A stretch of DNA of 8,592 nucleotides. It comes from Candidatus Eiseniibacteriota bacterium (GTDB lineage: Bacteria; JAFGKV01). How positions within the stretch are numbered: position 1 is the first letter of the stretch; every line of letters starts with the position of its first letter. The position numbers and the translations under genes were made by a program. The notes beneath the pieces were generated by a model. The model did not search any database. It had not been told where the DNA came from and saw only the letters and a program-made list of their open reading frames with translations. Positions 1-6,586 of the stretch are shown piece by piece. The stretch lies in contig JALOPK010000129.1 of NCBI GenBank assembly GCA_025453925.1, positions 1-8,592 of the forward strand, written 5' to 3'.

Positions 1-782
1 ATCGTCCGTGCCTCTGGAAACACGCCCTCCCATCGTCGCAGTTCCTTCTTCCTGAACGCGATGTCTTTCATGCCCCACACGATCAGTGTCGGAGTGCCGC
101 GCAACGTGGAGATCCCATCCCACAGTCGGCTCAGCCACGGAGTGGCTTCCAGTATCTGCCGCGGGAAGACGAGGCAGCCCGTGCGGTCTTCGGGGGCATG
201 CAAGGGACGCAGGTAGTGTGCATGAACGGCAACGCTCAGCGTGTGTCTGTCTCCGAACGTCAGAGGCATGATCGTCTTTGCGAAGAAGTTGTGCCGTCGT
301 ATGAGACTCCGTCCGATCCGACCACCCACGAAGGAACTGAAGGCGACATAGTAGGGATCGCAATTGACCGGCCACGCCCACGTATTCATGAGAACGATGC
401 GGGAGACGTTCGCGGGATGTGCCACCGCGTATGACAGGCCAATGGGGCCACCCCAGTCTTGCATGACCAGCGTGATGCGCTTCAATCCCAATCCCTCGAT
501 GAGTGCCGCCAGATTCGCCGCGTGATCTTCCGGCAGATAGGTCCACCCCTTCGGCTTGTCGGAAAGACCAAAGCCAAGGTGGTCAGCGGCGACACAGCGG
601 TACTGCGGCCGAAGTCGCTTGATCAGATGGCGATATAGAAACGACCACGTGGGATTCCCGTGAACCATGACCACGGGTTGCCCGCTCCCTTCGTCCACGT
701 AGTGGAGGCGGCCCGCCGGCACCGCGAAGTGATGCGATTCGAAGGGGAATTCCACTCGGTTGATCCAGTCAGGTTCATTCAC
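1..782 (-). CDS. Haloalkane dehalogenase, subfamily III-like (partial, C-terminus off window)
   Basis: An alpha/beta-hydrolase that should hydrolyse carbon-halogen bonds of haloalkanes to alcohol plus halide. The visible 260 residues hold HGNPTW (41-46, halide-binding Asn43), QDWGGPIGL (108-116, nucleophile Asp109 and halide-binding Trp110), NTWAWP (133-138) and WGMKDIAF (236-243, catalytic acid Asp240). The base His lies past the left edge. Asn plus Trp halide binders with an Asp acid after the late strand is the pattern known for subfamily III; subfamily II has Glu as acid and subfamily I uses two Trp. There is no signal peptide, so it is probably cytoplasmic. The start is GTG at 782-780: an in-frame double TGA lies 14 codons upstream, no other start codon lies between, and GGAGAGGGG sits 6 bases upstream. 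Family length is near 300 residues, so about 40 are missing. A related epoxide hydrolase is less likely given Asn43 and Trp110. True substrate is unknown. Confidence 0.9.
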   Translation of the reverse strand, partial: MNEPDWINRVEFPFESHHFAVPAGRLHYVDEGSGQPVVMVHGNPTWSFLYRHLIKRLRPQYRCVAADHLGFGLSDKPKGWTYLPEDHAANLAALIEGLGLKRITLVMQDWGGPIGLSYAVAHPANVSRIVLMNTWAWPVNCDPYYVAFSSFVGGRIGRSLIRRHNFFAKTIMPLTFGDRHTLSVAVHAHYLRPLHAPEDRTGCLVFPRQILEATPWLSRLWDGISTLRGTPTLIVWGMKDIAFRKKELRRWEGVFPEART

Positions 783-788
783 GGCGTT

Positions 789-797
789 CCCCTCTCC
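789..797 (-). promoter_or_regulatory. Ribosome binding site of the haloalkane dehalogenase
   Basis: GGAGAGGGG on the minus strand, ending 6 bases before the GTG start at 782. It supports a GTG start, which is the only start codon downstream of the in-frame TGA TGA. An ATG two bases further on (778-776) is in a different frame. Confidence 0.7.
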
Positions 798-899
798 GGA
801 TGTGCCGTCACATGGTGGATGCGCTCATCAGCCGCGGATGCGTGCTGACCGCGGCCTTCCGAGCGGCTTGGATCGATCGCGGGCCCTTCGCGCCTCGTC

Positions 900-925
900 G
901 GCTGTCTCATCCTCCGAGACAGGCC
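900..925. repeat. Stem-loop, CTGTCTC / GAGACAG inverted repeat
   Basis: CTGTCTC (902-908) and GAGACAG (916-922) form a perfect 7-base inverted repeat around a 7-base loop. The stem can continue with GG (900-901) against CC (924-925) past one bulged base. It lies about 120 bases upstream of the dehalogenase start, so it could be an operator, a leader structure in that transcript or a terminator of something upstream. No run of T follows on either strand. Confidence 0.45.
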
Positions 926-1109
926 GGCACGACGGTCCAACGCCAACAACATAGCAAGTGATCGAGCAGGATGCCTGACCCCCGAATCGTGGGTCCGGAG
1001 GCGTTCAGCGCCGGAGCGGGCGAAGCAGTCTCCCATGGCGCGTCAGTCGGGCAGGAGGAAGGTGGCGGCACACCCGGGGGAAGCTGAACTCAATACCTGC
1101 CGACGGGCG

Positions 1110-1131
1110 ACTATTCTCACTATAGAATAGT
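1110..1131. promoter_or_regulatory. Operator-like palindrome ACTATTCT-N6-AGAATAGT
   Basis: Two perfect 8-base arms, ACTATTCT (1110-1117) and AGAATAGT (1124-1131), surround CACTAT. The ACTAT half-site also recurs at 1119-1123, giving ACTAT twice nine bases apart. It is conspicuously AT-rich inside a GC-rich gap. Minus-strand TATAGT and plus-strand TAGAAT inside it each match five of six bases of a sigma-70 -10 box, but neither has a good -35. The shape suits a dimeric repressor site of the BlaI or PadR kind; that family is a guess. The nearest downstream gene is the dehalogenase (minus strand, about 330 bases away). Confidence 0.35.
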
Positions 1132-1208
1132 GCGGTGCGACGCCGTGTGGCTCCTCTCCGATGAGTCGCCGTGCCAGAGGGCCGGTCCCTGAAGGGCTAT
1201 CCCGGCAA

Positions 1209-1253
1209 GTCGCGTGGCGACGAGGGCGAGGGGGCCAGCGCCCCGTCGGGCGC
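1209..1253. repeat. Two adjacent GC-rich hairpins
   Basis: GTCGC (1209-1213) and GCGAC (1217-1221) enclose GTG. A little further on, GCGCCC (1238-1243) and GGGCGC (1248-1253) enclose CGTC. Both are perfect but short, and this GC-rich sequence gives such pairs easily by chance, so a role as structured RNA is only possible. Confidence 0.25.
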
Positions 1254-1489
1254 GATGCCCGATCAGGACGGGCTTGTGCGTCCGCAGAGTTGGGAGGGTA
1301 GTACAGTCGCCACGCGCCGCGTCGACACAGCGGAACCACGCCCCTGCCGGCGGGACGCGTACGGGGCAGGAGGGCAGAATCACGCGATCCGGCGATACCG
1401 AGCGCGGCCCCACTGTGGAAGGCATTTCTGCCAACGGACTCTGGCCAAGCCAGCCGGCGCCTTGGGCGCGGTCAGGCGGCCCGCGCGAG

Positions 1490-1505
1490 GGGCAACACGT
1501 TGCCC
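1490..1505 (-). terminator. Candidate terminator hairpin after the repeat-protein gene
   Basis: GGGCAAC (1490-1496) and GTTGCCC (1499-1505) are perfect 7-base arms separated by two bases (in RNA, probably a 6-bp stem with a 4-base loop). It lies 22 bases past the TGA stop of the minus-strand repeat-protein gene. Position and strength suit transcription termination, but the minus strand continues CTCGCGCGGG with no T-tract, so it would be a U-less hairpin or a 3'-end protecting structure. Confidence 0.4.
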
Positions 1506-1527
1506 TCCGAACTGCGATACGTGCCGG

Positions 1528-3957
1528 TCATTCACGCGCGCCGTAGGAGAGATTCGCTTCGAAGTCGTATTCCCCAAAGCGATTTGATCGCGCGATTTCA
1601 GTCTCGATGTCGTCAACAACCGAGATCAGGTACGTCCTGTTGGCCGTCGGATCTCCGACGCCCACGGGGCTGGACCACGTCGTCGTGATGGCCGGCAAAA
1701 CTGCCATTCTGTGCTCAAAGCCGGGTGCATCCCCGGGCGTGAAGAATGGGTCGTTCGATGCGCCGTAGACCCAGTACTGTTCCGTGCCGATCACCGGATT
1801 CCAGCACAGGACCAGATCGTTCCCGACTATCTGACCAACGAGCGTGACGTTTCCCTGCGCAGCGCCCCGCGCGTACTTCAGATCACAGTTTGTCGCGTGG
1901 TAGTAGCTCATGTGCGGGAAGCCCATGCCGTCCAAAGCGAGAGACGAGTACCCCCCGACCTTGCCTTCTGAATCGACGGTCCTGATCTGCCAGGCCGATC
2001 CGTCCCAATAGGCATACTTCAGATCGTCATTCACCGCATCGTGGTAGCTGATGTGCGGGAAGCCCAAGGGGTCCAGAGCAAGGGATGTGCATCGGGTCGG
2101 GTGTGGAGTAGCTCCCGCTTCCGAGTCGACGTTCTGAATGCTCCACGCTGATCCGTTCCAGTAGGCGTACTTGAGCGCCCCGTTGCCATAGTAGCTGATG
2201 TGCGGATGATTGTCTCCGTCAAGTTCCATTGAAGGATACATCCCCACTTCGCCCTCAGAGTCAACGACGTGGATCTGCCAGCCGGCCCCCGACCGAGACG
2301 CGTGTATGAGGTTCTTGCTCACCATCTGGAAGTAGGCGATTTGGGGAGAATCGGTTTCGTCCAGCGCGATGGAGGTCCCTCGTGCCGCACCGCCGGATGC
2401 GCCAATCCCATCGACGGCTTCGACGTACCATCCTGTTTCGTCGCGATGTGCATACTTCAGAACGCGCGCGGGATACTCGTTCATGAGACTGACATGAGGG
2501 AACCCCCCGTCGTCAAGGGCGAGAGAGACGGATTCAGTTGCGGGGGATTCCGATGCCACTGTCTGAATGCGCCACACTGATCCGTCCCAGGAAGCGTGCT
2601 TGACGGACCCGGCGCCCACGTAGCCGATGTGCGCAAAGCCCATGTTGTCCAACATGAGCGCGGTCGACAGGCCCGCGTCACCCTCGACATCTACGGTCAC
2701 TGCCTGCCATCCCGTGGCGTCCCTGGTGACATATTTGAGGTCACCGTCCTCTCGGTCGAAGTAGCTGATATGCGGCAAGCCGAGAACGTCCAATGCAAGA
2801 GAAGAATACTCCCCCACACTGCCCTCCTCGTCGATGATCTGAGCGTGCCATCCGGATTCGTCCCGACGGGCGTACTTGAGGAGATCCTTGGACCACACTT
2901 CGAGGTAGCTGACGTGCGCCTGCCCGGCGTCATCCAGCGCGAGGGAGGTTGCCCAACCGACACTCCCGGTAGACTCGACCGTCTCAATCTGCCACACCGA
3001 TCCGTCCAGATAGGCGTACCTGACGTCGAAGTCAGGGTAGTAGACAAAGTAGCTGATGTGAGGAGACTCTGTGCCATCCAAGACGAGTGAACTACTCCCT
3101 CCGACATCACCTTCCGAATCCACCGTCTGCACCTGCCATCCGGAGTCGGTAGAGCAAGCGTACCGTAGGTTTCCATCGGAGTTGTAGCTGATGCGGGGAG
3201 CCCCCGTGCTTCCCAAGGCAATCGAAAGATGCAGGCTGTTCCACAGCGTGCTATCGACCGTCTCGAAGTGCCACCCTGTCCCATCCAAGTATGCGTAGGT
3301 GAGTTCGTCATTCTGGGGAGAGGGATTGTCGTACAAGTAGCCGATATGCGGGAACCCTGCAGCATCCAACTCAAGCGTCGAATACCGATCAATCCTATCA
3401 TCCGAGTCGATGATCTGTATCTCCCACTCCGATCCGTTCCAGGAGGCGTACTTAATGTCAAGGCTCGTGTCGTCGCGATAGCTGATGTGCGGGAATCCAT
3501 TGCCATCCAATGCCATGGAGGCATAGGTGCCTACGCTATCCTGGGCATCTACTGTCTGGATCTGCCATCCGTTCCCATCTTGACTTGCATACTTCAGATC
3601 GCCGTTGGTGAGATCGAAGTAGCTGATGTGCGGGAATCCCATGGAGTCCATGGCCATCGAAGTGAACATCCCCACACCAGGGGAGGTGTCGACCGTCTCG
3701 TGGTGCCAGAACGCCCCGTCGAACCAGGCGTAGTACAGGTGGTCATGACCATAGGCGATGTGTGGGAAACCGCTGGTGTCCAGGCAAAGGCAACGATCGG
3801 TCATTTTGCCGAATCGCTTGGGGCAGTCCGCGCACTCGATCATCCAGTCCTCGGGCTGAGTGCCCGCGACCGACACGGCGAGGCTGAGAGCAAGAAACGC
3901 CAATGCCAGTAGATCCCCGTGACGTACCAAGACCCTTGATGAAAACCGCGTTTCCAT
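1528..3957 (-). CDS. Exported tandem-repeat protein, about 14 PHISY/DLKYA repeats, probable beta-propeller
   Basis: An 809-residue exported protein of unknown function. Residues 1-31 look like a Sec signal peptide (Arg at 4, 8 and 12, then a Leu/Ala/Val core, cleavage near SVA-G). A short segment with Cys42, Cys45, Cys56 and Cys58 follows. Residues about 55-696 are about 14 repeats of roughly 46 residues, with a core of SLALD..GFPHISY......DLKYA..DGS.W.IQTVDSEG.VG. Residues about 700-809 form a different domain (CWNPV, YWVYG, TTTWSS, VGDP, SNRFGEYDF) that looks like a fibronectin-III-type sandwich. Repeats of this size and aromatic, glycine-rich pattern suit a beta-propeller, and 14 blades would make two seven-bladed propellers; this is inference. 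The ATG at 3957 is chosen because AAGGAGG precedes it by 6 bases and the signal peptide starts there. The frame stays open 92 codons further upstream, but that part is Arg/Pro-rich and would bury the signal peptide. Surface binding or adhesion is a reasonable guess. Confidence 0.9.
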   Translation of the reverse strand: METRFSSRVLVRHGDLLALAFLALSLAVSVAGTQPEDWMIECADCPKRFGKMTDRCLCLDTSGFPHIAYGHDHLYYAWFDGAFWHHETVDTSPGVGMFTSMAMDSMGFPHISYFDLTNGDLKYASQDGNGWQIQTVDAQDSVGTYASMALDGNGFPHISYRDDTSLDIKYASWNGSEWEIQIIDSDDRIDRYSTLELDAAGFPHIGYLYDNPSPQNDELTYAYLDGTGWHFETVDSTLWNSLHLSIALGSTGAPRISYNSDGNLRYACSTDSGWQVQTVDSEGDVGGSSSLVLDGTESPHISYFVYYPDFDVRYAYLDGSVWQIETVESTGSVGWATSLALDDAGQAHVSYLEVWSKDLLKYARRDESGWHAQIIDEEGSVGEYSSLALDVLGLPHISYFDREDGDLKYVTRDATGWQAVTVDVEGDAGLSTALMLDNMGFAHIGYVGAGSVKHASWDGSVWRIQTVASESPATESVSLALDDGGFPHVSLMNEYPARVLKYAHRDETGWYVEAVDGIGASGGAARGTSIALDETDSPQIAYFQMVSKNLIHASRSGAGWQIHVVDSEGEVGMYPSMELDGDNHPHISYYGNGALKYAYWNGSAWSIQNVDSEAGATPHPTRCTSLALDPLGFPHISYHDAVNDDLKYAYWDGSAWQIRTVDSEGKVGGYSSLALDGMGFPHMSYYHATNCDLKYARGAAQGNVTLVGQIVGNDLVLCWNPVIGTEQYWVYGASNDPFFTPGDAPGFEHRMAVLPAITTTWSSPVGVGDPTANRTYLISVVDDIETEIARSNRFGEYDFEANLSYGARE
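1870..3795 (-). repeat. Internal tandem repeat array, about 14 units of about 138 bases
   Basis: The coding array behind the repeat protein. The plus strand shows the recurring words GTAGCTGATGTGCGGGAA (for example near 2046, 3480 and 3618) and CAGATCG or similar at regular steps; the units near 3480 and 3618 are 138 bases apart. Units differ clearly in sequence and by a few codons in one loop (HISY to DLKYA varies from about 4 to 11 residues), so the array is old rather than newly expanded. The first unit (Cys-rich side) and the last (before the C-terminal domain) are the least typical. Confidence 0.85.
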
Positions 3958-3963
3958 TGCGCC

Positions 3964-3970
3964 CCTCCTT
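3964..3970 (-). promoter_or_regulatory. Ribosome binding site of the repeat-protein gene
   Basis: AAGGAGG on the minus strand with a 6-base spacer to the ATG at 3957. It decides the start in favour of the 809-residue product beginning at the signal peptide, rather than an ATG 92 codons upstream. Confidence 0.85.
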
Positions 3971-4399
3971 GGTCGGATTAGAGGTCGGGATGGGAAGTAG
4001 AGGCCATCCGTCCGCACGACGCCACGCGGGGCGCTACTCTGGGCACGAAACGTTGCCCTGCTTGAGCCCTGGCGACGTCGGCCCCGGCATAGGACGAATC
4101 GATTCCCCAGGCTGTCCACGGGAAGCCCATCCACGGGGACGGGGAGATGCGAAGTCCGATCGTATCCATCACTGCCCCACGGTGAAGGTGTCTCTCGGAA
4201 TGGAGCGATTGGAAGGAAGATCCCTCGTGGCACCTCGTCAAGCCGCCAGATTCAAGGCGACCCGGAGCGACGTTGCGGTGCTCGTGCCTGAGGTCACGAG
4301 TCTCTTCTGGCACGTCCACTTCATGCTCCGGATCCCAAGTCGCGGCCCGCAACAGGCCGCCGCGCCAACGCCCAAGGCTCCCCGCTCGAGCCTTCCGGT

Positions 4400-4415
4400 A
4401 CGGTGGGCTCACCGT
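4400..4415 (-). terminator. Candidate terminator hairpin after the DUF2177 gene
   Basis: ACGGTG (4400-4405) and CACCGT (4410-4415) are perfect 6-base arms with a 4-base loop, only 7 bases past the TGA at 4423-4425. A palindrome GGTGATCACC (4418-4427) overlaps the stop codon. No T-tract follows on the minus strand, so intrinsic termination is uncertain. Confidence 0.4.
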
Positions 4416-4422
4416 GCGGTGA

Positions 4423-4830
4423 TCACCCGAGCTTCACGGCGATGAGGTAGCTCGCCGCGGATACGACCGCGGCAAGTATGGTGCCCCAGATCAGGTCGAC
4501 GACGGTGATGAGGAGGGGCCAGTCTCTCAGGGTCGCCAAGTTGGTGAGATCGTACGTCCCGTAGGCCACCAGGCCCAGCAGCGCGCCCTGGACAACCGCC
4601 TTTCCCATCGATCCTTTCTCGATTGCGGGTATGACCGCGAGCACCACGATTCCGGCGATGAACAGAAGATAGAATGCCACCGCAGCGGCCCAGTTGACCT
4701 GGTCGGCCATGAGATGCCCGAGGTGTCGGCGATAGAGCCGTGGGGCCGCGACGCCGAGCCATACCAGGTCCACAGCGAAGAAGACCGGAAGCGTAAGCAG
4801 ATAGAGCAGGACGCCGCGGCTCAGAGCCAT
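4423..4830 (-). CDS. DUF2177 family inner-membrane protein
   Basis: A 135-residue membrane protein of the DUF2177 family, whose function is not known. Four hydrophobic segments can be read at about 6-28, 47-68, 78-99 and 105-132. Family-typical words include FFAVDLVWLGV (17-27), HLMADQVNW (39-47), AYGTYDLTNLAT (89-100) and VVDLIWGT (110-117), with charged or polar residues Asp21, Asp94, Asn97 and Asp112 inside or at the edge of the membrane segments. Length fits the family. The start is the ATG at 4830, because AGGAGG lies 6 bases upstream and the first helix begins right after; the frame runs 66 codons further up but that part lacks any resemblance to the family. A good promoter candidate lies at 4884-4912. 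It stands alone, so neighbours give no hint of its role. Confidence 0.93.
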   Translation of the reverse strand: MALSRGVLLYLLTLPVFFAVDLVWLGVAAPRLYRRHLGHLMADQVNWAAAVAFYLLFIAGIVVLAVIPAIEKGSMGKAVVQGALLGLVAYGTYDLTNLATLRDWPLLITVVDLIWGTILAAVVSAASYLIAVKLG

Positions 4831-4836
4831 GTGAAA

Positions 4837-4842
4837 CCTCCT
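4837..4842 (-). promoter_or_regulatory. Ribosome binding site of the DUF2177 gene
   Basis: AGGAGG on the minus strand, 6 bases before the ATG at 4830. It rules out the 66-codon upstream extension. Confidence 0.85.
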
Positions 4843-4883
4843 GGGTGCGCGTGACTGCGGGCTTCTCGGGGGCGCCGGAACAC

Positions 4884-4912
4884 AATATGGGCGCGTGCCA
4901 TCCGCATGCCAA
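4884..4912 (-). promoter_or_regulatory. Candidate sigma-70-type promoter for the DUF2177 gene
   Basis: On the minus strand, TTGGCA (4912-4907, five of six against TTGACA) and CATATT (4889-4884, four of six against TATAAT) are 17 bases apart. Initiation near 4877 would give a leader of about 47 bases that includes the AGGAGG site. It is the best promoter match I found, though sigma-factor preference in this organism is unknown. Confidence 0.45.
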
Positions 4913-5311
4913 CCTACCTGGAGCGATGCTGGATCCTGAGTTGTTCTGTGATGGCGCCAGGCTGGTGAAGAAAGAGGCCAGGCGTCTCGCACGCGCAGAA
5001 GAAGCAAGGCCGCAGATGGGGCGGCCATGCGCAGGATCCGATGGCATTCATCAATGCCTCGAGGCGAAGGCCACTCTCTGAACGAGGGTACACCTCAAGG
5101 AAGCCCGCGTTCGTTGCCCCGTCAGGACGGATGTTGTGGTGCAACGCAGGCTCGAGGGCCGCCTCTGAGCAGGAGCGCGGGGGCGATACCGCGGAGCAGT
5201 GGAGTCTCACGCGGGGGCGAGGAGAAGTCGGAATCTACCGCCTCAACAGTCCCGTCCCCCCCCGTTGGGCGAACGGAGATCTGGTCGGTCGGCGCGATGT
5301 CATTGATGCAG

Positions 5312-5325
5312 CGCCGGCACCGGCG
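5312..5325 (-). terminator. Candidate terminator hairpin after ada
   Basis: CGCCGG (5312-5317) and CCGGCG (5320-5325) are perfect 6-base arms with two bases between, about 40 bases past the TAG stop of ada. As with the other hairpins past stop codons in this window, no T-tract follows, so this is a weak call. Confidence 0.3.
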
Positions 5326-5364
5326 AAGGGTGGCGCACGTCCGCATGTCCGATGTCCATGGCGG

Positions 5365-6429
5365 CTACCCGTTGACGGAGAGAATACCCTCACCCTGCTC
5401 AAGGCCCAGGAGCAGGCGCTTTCGCCAGAGGCCACCGCCGTACCCACCCAGTTGGCCATCCTTGTCTACGACCCGGTGGCACGGAATCACGATGGCCAAA
5501 CGGTTCATGCCGTTGGCCGCGCCCACCGCCCGGACCGCCTTGGGATGGCCGATGGCGACGGCGATATCCTCGTATGACCTGGTTTCCCCGTATGGGATGT
5601 GGAGGAGTTGCTCCCAGACCCTGGTCTGGAAGGGGGTGCCAGGGTACACCAGTGGCGTTGAGAACACCCGAAGGTCACCGGCGAAGTAGCGGCCAAGTTC
5701 GGCTCTCAGGCTGGCCAGGTGCTCGTTCTCACCGGGCACGACTGTTCGTGAGAAGAGCCTGCGAAGCGTCGTGAACTGCGCCTCCAGCATGCGACGGTCG
5801 GTGAACTCGAGGAGACAGACGCCGTTTTCCGTTGCTGCCGCTACCAGCGGTCCGATGGGGCTCTCGATCCATGATGCGACTGCGCAGCCGGCATCGCGGC
5901 TCGCTCCGGGAGGCTGGCCGAAGGTTCGGACGAATGCGTCGCGGAAGCCGCTGTGAGACTCGTAGCCATGGCCCAGAATCACGTCATCAAGGTCGTCACC
6001 GCGGCGAATCCGTTGGAGAGCTAACCCCATTCGGCGGCTGCGGCAGTAGGCGTGGAAGGTCATGCCGTAGTGTTTCATGAAGTACCGCCGGACCCGCGCC
6101 GGGTCGATGCCGAATCCCCGGACATCGGCGTCCGTGAGGCGCTCCTCCGGAGTCCGGTCAACGTGCTCCAGCAGACGCGCAAGCCACTCGGGCCGCTCGC
6201 CGTGGGTGAGCAGCGGTTCGCATCGCTTGCAGGGCCGGTAGCCTGAGAAGACCGCCTCGCGCGCCGTCGGGAAGTACTCCACGTTGTCCAGCTTGGGCTT
6301 CCGCGCAGGACAGGATGGACGGCAGAAGATCCCTGTTGTGCGGACTCCGACGAAGAAGACCCCATCATAGGCTGCATCTCGCTGGAGGAATGCCTGTTCC
6401 ATCTCCCGTTGTGGCGGGTGTGTAGTCAT
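5365..6429 (-). CDS. ada: Ada: bifunctional DNA repair methyltransferase and transcriptional regulator
   Basis: A 354-residue protein, the same length as E. coli Ada, with all three parts. The N-terminal zinc domain (about 10-75) carries Cys36, Cys40, Cys67 and Cys70 in FCRPSCPARK and GYRPCKRCEP; the first Cys takes a methyl group from DNA phosphotriesters. An AraC-type helix-turn-helix domain follows (about 80-175, with LGHGYESHSGFRDAFVRTFG). The C-terminal O6-methylguanine methyltransferase (about 183-345) has IPCHRV with acceptor Cys317, plus AVGAANGMN and GGYGGGLWRK. Known Ada proteins repair alkylated bases by suicide transfer and, once methylated at the N-terminal Cys, activate their own operon. 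The ATG at 6429 is chosen because AAGGAG lies 5 bases upstream and homology begins about ten residues later; 138 upstream codons are open but look non-coding. No alkB or alkA neighbour is present. I found no match to the E. coli Ada box AAAGCGCA upstream. Confidence 0.95.
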   Translation of the reverse strand: MTTHPPQREMEQAFLQRDAAYDGVFFVGVRTTGIFCRPSCPARKPKLDNVEYFPTAREAVFSGYRPCKRCEPLLTHGERPEWLARLLEHVDRTPEERLTDADVRGFGIDPARVRRYFMKHYGMTFHAYCRSRRMGLALQRIRRGDDLDDVILGHGYESHSGFRDAFVRTFGQPPGASRDAGCAVASWIESPIGPLVAAATENGVCLLEFTDRRMLEAQFTTLRRLFSRTVVPGENEHLASLRAELGRYFAGDLRVFSTPLVYPGTPFQTRVWEQLLHIPYGETRSYEDIAVAIGHPKAVRAVGAANGMNRLAIVIPCHRVVDKDGQLGGYGGGLWRKRLLLGLEQGEGILSVNG

Positions 6430-6434
6430 CCCCT

Positions 6435-6440
6435 CTCCTT
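6435..6440 (-). promoter_or_regulatory. Ribosome binding site of ada
   Basis: AAGGAG on the minus strand, 5 bases before the ATG at 6429. It favours this start over an ATG five codons upstream, which overlaps the site itself. Confidence 0.75.
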
Positions 6441-6586
6441 CCATGACGATCCTGGCGACTGTGTTCGCACCCACATGATAGCTGCATTCGGGCGTGGGCT
6501 CCACCGAGGAATGAACATGGATGTGCCGGACCGACCGCGGAACTGAACCTCGATGCGGCTGCAACGAGGGCACCGCCTGCTGCGAC

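Larger units (their letters stand above)
783..1527. other. Long GC-rich intergenic region with no convincing gene
   Basis: This 745-base stretch lies between the end of the repeat-protein gene and the start of the dehalogenase gene. Open frames of 60 to 138 codons exist on both strands, but they overlap each other, are rich in Arg, Pro and Gly, have no ribosome binding site that I can see and resemble no family. The stretch holds the dehalogenase upstream region, a stem-loop at 900-925, an AT-rich palindrome at 1110-1131, two small GC-rich hairpins at 1209-1221 and 1238-1253, and a hairpin at 1490-1505 just past the repeat-protein stop. I see no tRNA, insertion sequence or clear gene remnant. 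Confidence 0.6.
3958..4422. other. Intergenic region between the DUF2177 gene and the repeat-protein gene
   Basis: This 465-base stretch carries the upstream region of the repeat-protein gene and the downstream end of the DUF2177 gene. Open frames here (a 92-codon extension of the repeat gene on the minus strand, a 180-codon frame on the plus strand) look like non-coding translation, with many Arg and Pro and no family resemblance. It holds a hairpin at 4400-4415 and a weaker GGGCA/TGCCC pair at 4041-4058. I see no strong promoter. Confidence 0.6.
4831..5364. other. Intergenic region between ada and the DUF2177 gene
   Basis: This 534-base stretch holds the ribosome binding site and probable promoter of the DUF2177 gene on its left, and a hairpin downstream of ada on its right. 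The middle (about 4915-5300) has no gene I can support: frames on both strands are short, composition-driven and have no ribosome binding site. A run of eight C lies at 5256-5263, next to a small CCGTT/AACGG inverted repeat (5262-5276). Confidence 0.6.

Noticed and set aside
977-995. GACCC/GGGTC inverted repeat
   Set aside because: Only 5-base arms with a 9-base loop in GC-rich sequence and no T-tract; indistinguishable from chance.
1171-1587. A plus-strand frame of 138 codons in the large gap
   Set aside because: It begins with GTG without a ribosome binding site, overlaps the end of the repeat-protein gene, and its product is Arg/Pro/Gly-rich with no family resemblance.
1870-3795. Regularly spaced repeats that could be taken for a CRISPR array
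   Set aside because: The roughly 138-base period is an in-frame protein repeat with diverged units; there are no identical short repeats with unique spacers.
4159-4186. Possible promoter for the repeat-protein gene, TTCACC-16-TACGAT on the minus strand
   Set aside because: Each element matches only four of six bases and it would leave a leader of about 200 bases.
3958-4233. A 92-codon upstream extension of the repeat-protein gene
   Set aside because: A strong ribosome binding site and a signal peptide both begin at the ATG at 3957; the extension is Arg/Pro-rich and would place the signal peptide inside the protein.
3903-4445. A plus-strand frame of 180 codons
   Set aside because: It overlaps the starts and ends of two well-supported minus-strand genes and its product looks like non-coding translation.
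5041-5577. A plus-strand frame of 178 codons
   Set aside because: Its second half is the antisense of the ada methyltransferase domain and its first half has no resemblance to a protein family.
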